Part shown: one piece after another, positions 1 to 10,730 of the stretch | Layout: each line of letters begins with the position of its first letter | Position numbering within the stretch: position 1 is the stretch's first letter | Program-made: the position numbers and the translations under genes | Source: an uncultured Bacteroides sp. | GTDB taxonomy: Bacteria; Bacteroidota; Bacteroidia; Bacteroidales; Bacteroidaceae | Assembly (NCBI GenBank): GCA_934716785.1 | Contig: CAKUYM010000133.1 | Coordinates: 1 to 10,730, forward strand | Direction: 5' to 3' | Length of the DNA stretch: 10,730 nt | The notes under the pieces: model-generated | Databases searched by the model: none | What the model was told of the DNA's origin: nothing | Seen by the model: only the letters and a program-made list of their open reading frames with translations

Positions 1-120
1 ACCATCCAAGGAAACACTCGCTATAAAATAACAACATTTTTAAGTGAACAACGAAATCTTAAATGAAAGAGCCGTGAGACAAAATGTAAATAAACCACTT
101 TATATTTGACAATTACTAGA

Positions 121-156
121 TTTTATTTGTATTTTCACAGCGGATTTTTATTTGTA
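121..156 (+). repeat. 11-bp direct repeat upstream of the regulator gene
   Basis: The 11-mer TTTTATTTGTA occurs exactly twice, at 121-131 and 146-156, with starts 25 bp apart. The second copy overlaps the candidate -33 element. It could be an operator for autoregulation, but the sequence is low in complexity and chance is a real alternative. Confidence 0.4.
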
Positions 157-181
157 ACTAATTGCTTCGTGTTTAATTTTG
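151..181 (+). promoter_or_regulatory. Candidate Bacteroides-type promoter for the membrane regulator gene
   Basis: TTTG at 151-154 and TAATTTTG at 174-181 match the Bacteroides -33 (TTTG) and -7 (TAnnTTTG) elements exactly, with a 19-bp spacer. Transcription would begin around 185-188, on or next to the ATG at 188, giving an almost leaderless mRNA. The region is very AT-rich, so a chance match is possible. A second isolated -7 match, TATATTTG (101-108), has no TTTG at the right distance upstream. Confidence 0.35.
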
Positions 182-187
182 ATATAA

Positions 188-1591
188 ATGATGGACGAAT
201 ATAAGGACAAAAGGTACATAAAGGAAATAATAAAAGAATATAATATTTTATTAGAATCGTGGGGTTCTTCCGAATCCTGGGACTTAAATCAATTTAAAAC
301 ACTGGAGAATATGATCTTCGAAACAACGAAGATCGATGTAAATGCTAACACACTTAAGAGATTTTTTCAACAGAAGACAGGTAATCCGCAGTTGGCGACA
401 AAAGATGATTTGTGCCGTTTTTTAGGTTATGCGGGGTATACTGACTTTGTGATGAAGAAAACGAAGAAAGAAGAAATTGCTAATATTCAGACAGAAGACG
501 TTGTTGAAGAAACGAAGGAACATATAGATGACATAGACAAAAAAGTAGATATTTCCCAGTTAGAAAAAGCACCGAATAAAGTGACGAAAGATCCGGAAGA
601 AATATCGAATCGTATCTATAAGAAAAATAAATGGTATATAAATTTTGCTGTGATACTATTATTGATAATAGGAGGATATATGTTGTATACGTATAAATTG
701 AAGAATATGTATGTAGAATATCTGATCTCAAAAATAGAATTTACTACTTCACAAGTAAAAGGAATATGCCCGCTTACAGTCACATTCTCTTATCATATAC
801 CAGCTTCATTATTTAAAGATATCACTGTTGTATATGAAGAAGCTAATGGGGATGTATCTGAAAGAAAACTAAATGAAAATATAGATAAGATAAATGCTAC
901 CTATATATATGAAGGTGAAGCGTTCTGTCATTTGAAGTATAAAGATAGAATTATAAAGACTATTCCGGTGGAGTGCCGTAAGACGGGATGGTCGGTTTTC
1001 GTTCGTGAGGAAAGAAAGAAAATATTTCGAGTTTTTCCGATGGAACAGGCTTATAATGATTCGGGATATGTAAGTTTGCCAATAGAAAATGTCCCACAAG
1101 AAGCGCATACTAACCACATGTTTGTCAGCTATGTGTTTTATAAAGAAAAGTTGATAGACGGAGATAATTTCATATACGAAGCACGTGTCCGTAATTCAAA
1201 ACAGGAGAATGCTGTTCCTTGTTCGGATATTATTATGTATATACATTCGGATACAGCTATGCATGGTTTTGCCATGAATGAAAACGGATATGCATATATC
1301 AAATTCATTAGTGGAGAAAATACAATTAAGGGAGATGAATATAACTTGAGCCGGTTTAATTTCAACTCTTCCGAATGGCATGTCATGACTATCAAAGTCG
1401 TGAATAAGAAAACTACTTTCTATGTAGATGGAGAAGATGTGTTAGGAATGGATTATAATGAACCTTTGGGATATGCCAATGAACTTACGTTAAGATTTAA
1501 AGGATGTGGTGCTGTAGATTATGTGAAAGTTTCCAATCTTGACGGTAAGGTTGTATATGAAGAAAATTTCGATTCGGATAAAAGAAAATAA
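188..1591 (+). CDS. Predicted single-pass membrane regulator/sensor: HTH-like N-terminus, TM helix, PKD-like and LamG-like ectodomain
   Basis: This 467-residue protein is probably a membrane-bound one-component sensor; that function is inferred. Residues about 10-90 resemble a segment common in Bacteroidetes regulators, with ANTLKRFF (53-60) as the likely recognition helix and CRFLGYAGYTDF (75-86) matching the usual 'LGYxxWxxF' ending. A charged linker (about 90-145) leads to one hydrophobic helix at about 149-169, preceded by KKNK, so the N-terminus should be cytoplasmic. Residues about 183-263 look like a PKD/Ig-like domain (CPLTVTFSY at 194-202). Residues about 265-462 look like a LamG/concanavalin-type jelly roll: EWHVMTIKV, then FYVDGEDV, then VDYVKVSN and a closing VYEENFD. 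No enzymatic motif is visible. Two ATGs stand in tandem (188 and 191); I chose the first because the next in-frame Met (residue 42) lies inside the HTH-like segment. The gene lies 199 bp upstream of a glycosidase operon in the same orientation. It could instead be an anchored carbohydrate-binding protein without DNA binding. Confidence 0.8.
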   Translation: MMDEYKDKRYIKEIIKEYNILLESWGSSESWDLNQFKTLENMIFETTKIDVNANTLKRFFQQKTGNPQLATKDDLCRFLGYAGYTDFVMKKTKKEEIANIQTEDVVEETKEHIDDIDKKVDISQLEKAPNKVTKDPEEISNRIYKKNKWYINFAVILLLIIGGYMLYTYKLKNMYVEYLISKIEFTTSQVKGICPLTVTFSYHIPASLFKDITVVYEEANGDVSERKLNENIDKINATYIYEGEAFCHLKYKDRIIKTIPVECRKTGWSVFVREERKKIFRVFPMEQAYNDSGYVSLPIENVPQEAHTNHMFVSYVFYKEKLIDGDNFIYEARVRNSKQENAVPCSDIIMYIHSDTAMHGFAMNENGYAYIKFISGENTIKGDEYNLSRFNFNSSEWHVMTIKVVNKKTTFYVDGEDVLGMDYNEPLGYANELTLRFKGCGAVDYVKVSNLDGKVVYEENFDSDKRK

Positions 1592-1604
1592 CACTTTTTT
1601 TCTT

Positions 1605-1631
1605 ACAACCATCTTATATATAGGTGATTGT
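1605..1631 (+). terminator. Weak hairpin after the regulator gene, possible terminator
   Basis: Arms at 1605-1614 (ACAACCATCT) and 1622-1631 (AGGTGATTGT) can pair over ten positions with one mismatch and one G-U wobble around a TATATAT loop. A moderately T-rich stretch follows (CTTGTTTTGT), and a T7 run precedes the hairpin at 1595-1601. The stem is weak and the 3' tract is not a clean U-run, so partial read-through into the operon is plausible. Confidence 0.3.
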
Positions 1632-1635
1632 CTTG

Positions 1636-1696
1636 TTTTGTCCATATTTTGTTCACATTTTGTTGTACCTTTTTTCCCTTTTTCTTAGCCTTTTGT
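1636..1696 (+). repeat. Phased T-tract array with in-register TTTTGT repeats upstream of the operon promoter
   Basis: TTTTGT occurs at 1636-1641, 1647-1652 and 1658-1663, exactly 11 bp apart, and again in register at 1691-1696. T-rich runs at 1670-1675 and 1679-1683 fill the gap at roughly the same spacing. The first three units form an imperfect 11-bp tandem repeat. Phased T-tracts of this kind can bend DNA, and direct repeats just upstream of a promoter are a usual form of activator site. The repeats are seen; the function is inferred. Confidence 0.5.
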
Positions 1697-1729
1697 TTGC
1701 AGGGTTGTGGATGATTTGGGATAGATTTG
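1696..1729 (+). promoter_or_regulatory. Candidate operon promoter upstream of the GH105 gene
   Basis: TAGATTTG at 1722-1729 matches the Bacteroides -7 consensus TAnnTTTG exactly, and TTTG at 1696-1699 is the likely -33 element. The spacer is 22 bp, slightly longer than the usual 19-21. Transcription would begin near 1735, leaving a leader of about 55 nt before the ATG at 1791. The promoter sits immediately after the T-tract/TTTTGT repeat array, as expected for an activator-dependent promoter. Confidence 0.5.
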
Positions 1730-1790
1730 CAATTGTTATCATTGCCTGTTAGGGCGCGTTAACTAAATCTATATAATCTGAAATGATCCG

Positions 1791-3602
1791 ATGAAAAAGA
1801 AAAAATGGATATGTTTGTTATTATCTGCATTGTTGGGGGCAGGTACTGCTTTTCCTCAACAAAGTAAAGAATCACCTGTAGAAAAAGTAAAAAAGATTGG
1901 TGATAAATTGATTAGAGAAACTCCCTTTGCTTATAAGTTGGGACTTGCTTCTCGTAGTACTTTTTTCAACACGTTAAACTTTGTGGATTTCGGGCGTACT
2001 TTTGGTTTGGGACAAGAAGCTGTAGCCTATGCCTATACACAGCTATCGTTTCCCCGGGATACTACTATACGTGTAGAAACAGAGCATAATGATGCCTGTA
2101 AAATCTGGTGTAACGGACAGCTGGTTTATGAAAATAAAGGGAAACGGGACATTAAAATAAACCGGGGAGAACGAAGTATGAAAATGACTTCTTCCTTTTT
2201 GTTTCCGCTGAAAAGTGGTAATAACGATGTATTGATAAAGTCAGCTACTTTCGGTAAAGAATGGTGTGTGTTTTTACAACCACCCAGTGATAATGATGCC
2301 GTTTTATCTACTGTTCGAAGTTATCCTCGAATTGGGTTAACCAATTTGAATCATGTTGATAAACGAGTATCCGATCTTACCAACTGGCTCATTATCGGAC
2401 CTTTTCAAGGTGGCATTGACGTAGTGCATGAACCGGAACAGGAATTTAGGTTTGGATATATGTATAAAGGACTTCATTGTCCGGTGACTTGGACAATTCC
2501 TAAAATAGAAGTACTCGGAGAAATGATAGATCCTGAAGTTTGGGGAACTACTTATCAATGGAATTACCATAATGGAGGTGTTGCCTGGGCCATGCAGCAA
2601 CTTGGTGAATTGACCGGAGCACATAAATATACTAAATGGGCAACTGATTTCTGCGACTATCAGATGGAAGGTATGCCATTTGTTGATTATCAAGTTAATA
2701 AATTGCGGGCATATAATTCAGCTAATGCAATGGTAATTAATTCCACATTACTTGATTTTACATTAGCCCCCTCACTTCCCATTCTATATCGTTTGCGTAC
2801 GGATAAGGATTTCAAGAATAGAGACATTTATCAGGCATATATTGATAAAATGATAAACTATGCACGTTTCGGGCAAATCAGAAGTGATGGAATGACTAAT
2901 TATACCCGTGATACTCCGGAAAAATATACGGTGTGGGTAGATGATATGTTTATGGGTATTCCTTTCTTGATACAAGCCGGATTGTATAGCAATTCACCGG
3001 AATTACGAAAAATATTCTTCGATGATGCAGCCAACCAGATCATAGACTTTACGAAACACGTATGGAATAAAGATACTCATCTTTATATGCATGCCAATTA
3101 TACATCACGTCCCGATGTTAAGTTACCTCATTGGGCACGTGCCAACGGATGGGCTATTTGGGCAATGTCTGATGTATTGATGGCATTGCCCAAGAATCAT
3201 CCAAAATACAAAGCAATACTTAAGCAATATCAGACTTTTGTTTATTCTCTGATAAAATATCAGAGTTCTGACGGATTCTGGCATAATGTAATCGATCGTA
3301 GCGATTCTCCCAAGGAAGTTTCGGGTACGGCCATATTTACAATGGGTATGGCACGCGGTGTCAGGTATGGTTGGCTGGATAAGAAAAAATTCATGCCAAT
3401 TGTATTGAAAGGCTGGGATGCGGTAGCATCCGAGATTGAAGACGATGGAACGGTACACAAAATCTGTATAGGAACCATGTGTACCGAGGATGTAAACTAT
3501 TATATGAACCGTCCATTTTTCGACAATGATACACATGGATCGTTTGCCGTCATATTTGCAGGTATAGAAGTCCAGCGAATGATGGATAAATATGCCAAAT
3601 AA
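1791..3602 (+). CDS. GH105/GH88-type unsaturated uronyl (rhamnogalacturonyl-like) hydrolase, secreted
   Basis: This is a 603-residue predicted periplasmic hydrolase. GH105 and GH88 enzymes remove the 4,5-unsaturated uronic acid that polysaccharide lyases leave at the non-reducing end, through hydration of the double bond. A signal peptide covers about residues 1-20 (MKKKKW, then a hydrophobic core ending GTA). Residues about 30-235 form a beta-rich domain (DTTIRVETEHND at 90-101, then KIWCNGQLVYEN) not present in minimal GH105 proteins. The (alpha/alpha)6 catalytic domain runs from about 240 to 603. VWVDDMFMG (381-389) carries the probable catalytic Asp384, aligned with the WxDxLYM-type motif of GH105. 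Other family marks are HWARANGW (447-454) and SSDGFWHNVID (492-502). Family membership is well supported. The exact substrate is open: unsaturated GalA-Rha, unsaturated GlcA and ulvan-type ends are all possible. It is the first gene of a three-gene operon, and the next gene starts 33 bp downstream. The start is set by the signal peptide; no clear Shine-Dalgarno site precedes it. Confidence 0.88.
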   Translation: MKKKKWICLLLSALLGAGTAFPQQSKESPVEKVKKIGDKLIRETPFAYKLGLASRSTFFNTLNFVDFGRTFGLGQEAVAYAYTQLSFPRDTTIRVETEHNDACKIWCNGQLVYENKGKRDIKINRGERSMKMTSSFLFPLKSGNNDVLIKSATFGKEWCVFLQPPSDNDAVLSTVRSYPRIGLTNLNHVDKRVSDLTNWLIIGPFQGGIDVVHEPEQEFRFGYMYKGLHCPVTWTIPKIEVLGEMIDPEVWGTTYQWNYHNGGVAWAMQQLGELTGAHKYTKWATDFCDYQMEGMPFVDYQVNKLRAYNSANAMVINSTLLDFTLAPSLPILYRLRTDKDFKNRDIYQAYIDKMINYARFGQIRSDGMTNYTRDTPEKYTVWVDDMFMGIPFLIQAGLYSNSPELRKIFFDDAANQIIDFTKHVWNKDTHLYMHANYTSRPDVKLPHWARANGWAIWAMSDVLMALPKNHPKYKAILKQYQTFVYSLIKYQSSDGFWHNVIDRSDSPKEVSGTAIFTMGMARGVRYGWLDKKKFMPIVLKGWDAVASEIEDDGTVHKICIGTMCTEDVNYYMNRPFFDNDTHGSFAVIFAGIEVQRMMDKYAK

Positions 3603-3635
3603 CTGATGTAGAAATAGATATCCAAATATAATATT

Positions 3636-10584
<6,949 letters not shown>

Positions 10585-10597
10585 TCTTGATCTAATG

Positions 10598-10643
10598 AAT
10601 CACCTTTGCTACAGCATATCGTAGCAAAGGTGATTTCTTTTTT
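10598..10643 (+). terminator. Strong rho-independent terminator of the glycosidase operon
   Basis: A perfect 15-bp inverted repeat (AATCACCTTTGCTAC at 10598-10612 and its complement at 10621-10635) encloses an 8-base loop and is followed by TC and six T residues (10638-10643). It starts 45 bp after the GH2 stop codon. No T-run follows the stem on the opposite strand, so it acts in the + direction only. Confidence 0.92.
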
Positions 10644-10730
10644 CAGGAACCTTCGTAAGCATTCGGCCAAGTACAGGTGCTAAATTTATATACACTAATA
10701 GCGGCTGTCACTATACATCTAATAGTTGTA

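Noticed and set aside
101..108. TATATTTG as a second -7 element for the regulator gene
   Set aside because: It matches the consensus, but no TTTG or similar -33 element lies 19-22 bp upstream.
1783..1794. Tiny upstream ORF (Met-Ile-Arg-stop) whose TGA overlaps the GH105 start codon
   Set aside because: The ATGA overlap could couple translation, but a three-codon frame with no ribosome binding site is easily chance and gives no further evidence.
10644..10730. Non-coding tail after the terminator, with two CTAATAG copies
   Set aside because: The repeat is only 7 bp in AT-rich DNA, and neither a promoter match nor an ORF start can be supported before the window ends.

Overview
The window looks like a piece of a Bacteroides-type genome (Bacteroidales). 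The evidence is low GC, A/T-rich leaders without strong Shine-Dalgarno sites, matches to the Bacteroides -33 TTTG / -7 TAnnTTTG promoter pattern, and three consecutive large secreted glycosidases of the kind found in polysaccharide utilization loci (PULs). All four supported genes are on the + strand.

Layout: (1) 1-187 is AT-rich non-coding DNA with a possible promoter and an 11-bp direct repeat. (2) 188-1591 encodes a predicted single-pass membrane protein with a Bacteroidetes helix-turn-helix-like cytoplasmic segment, one membrane helix, and an ectodomain that reads as PKD-like followed by LamG/concanavalin-like. I infer a membrane-bound one-component sugar sensor or regulator. (3) 1592-1790 is a 199-bp intergenic region with a weak hairpin, an array of T-tracts spaced about 11 bp apart, and a good candidate promoter. 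(4) 1791-3602, 3636-7268 and 7280-10552 form a tight three-gene operon (gaps of 33 and 11 bp) ended by a near-textbook terminator at 10598-10643.

The operon encodes a GH105/GH88-like unsaturated uronyl hydrolase with an extra N-terminal beta domain, a 1210-residue putative clan GH-A glycosidase with a C-terminal CBM9-like module, and a five-domain GH2 beta-galactosidase-like enzyme. All three carry signal peptides without an obvious lipobox, so a periplasmic location is most likely. Together they suggest stepwise breakdown of oligosaccharides that carry a 4,5-unsaturated uronic acid (made by a polysaccharide lyase) and beta-galactoside-type linkages. No lyase, SusC/SusD pair, sulfatase or transporter lies in the window, so the polysaccharide (RG-I, arabinogalactan, ulvan-like or other) cannot be named.

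The best leads are the middle enzyme, which I cannot place in a numbered GH family and whose CBM9-like module appears to be split by a long insertion, and the transmembrane regulator-like protein beside a phased-repeat promoter region. I see no tRNA, rRNA, CRISPR array or intact mobile element.
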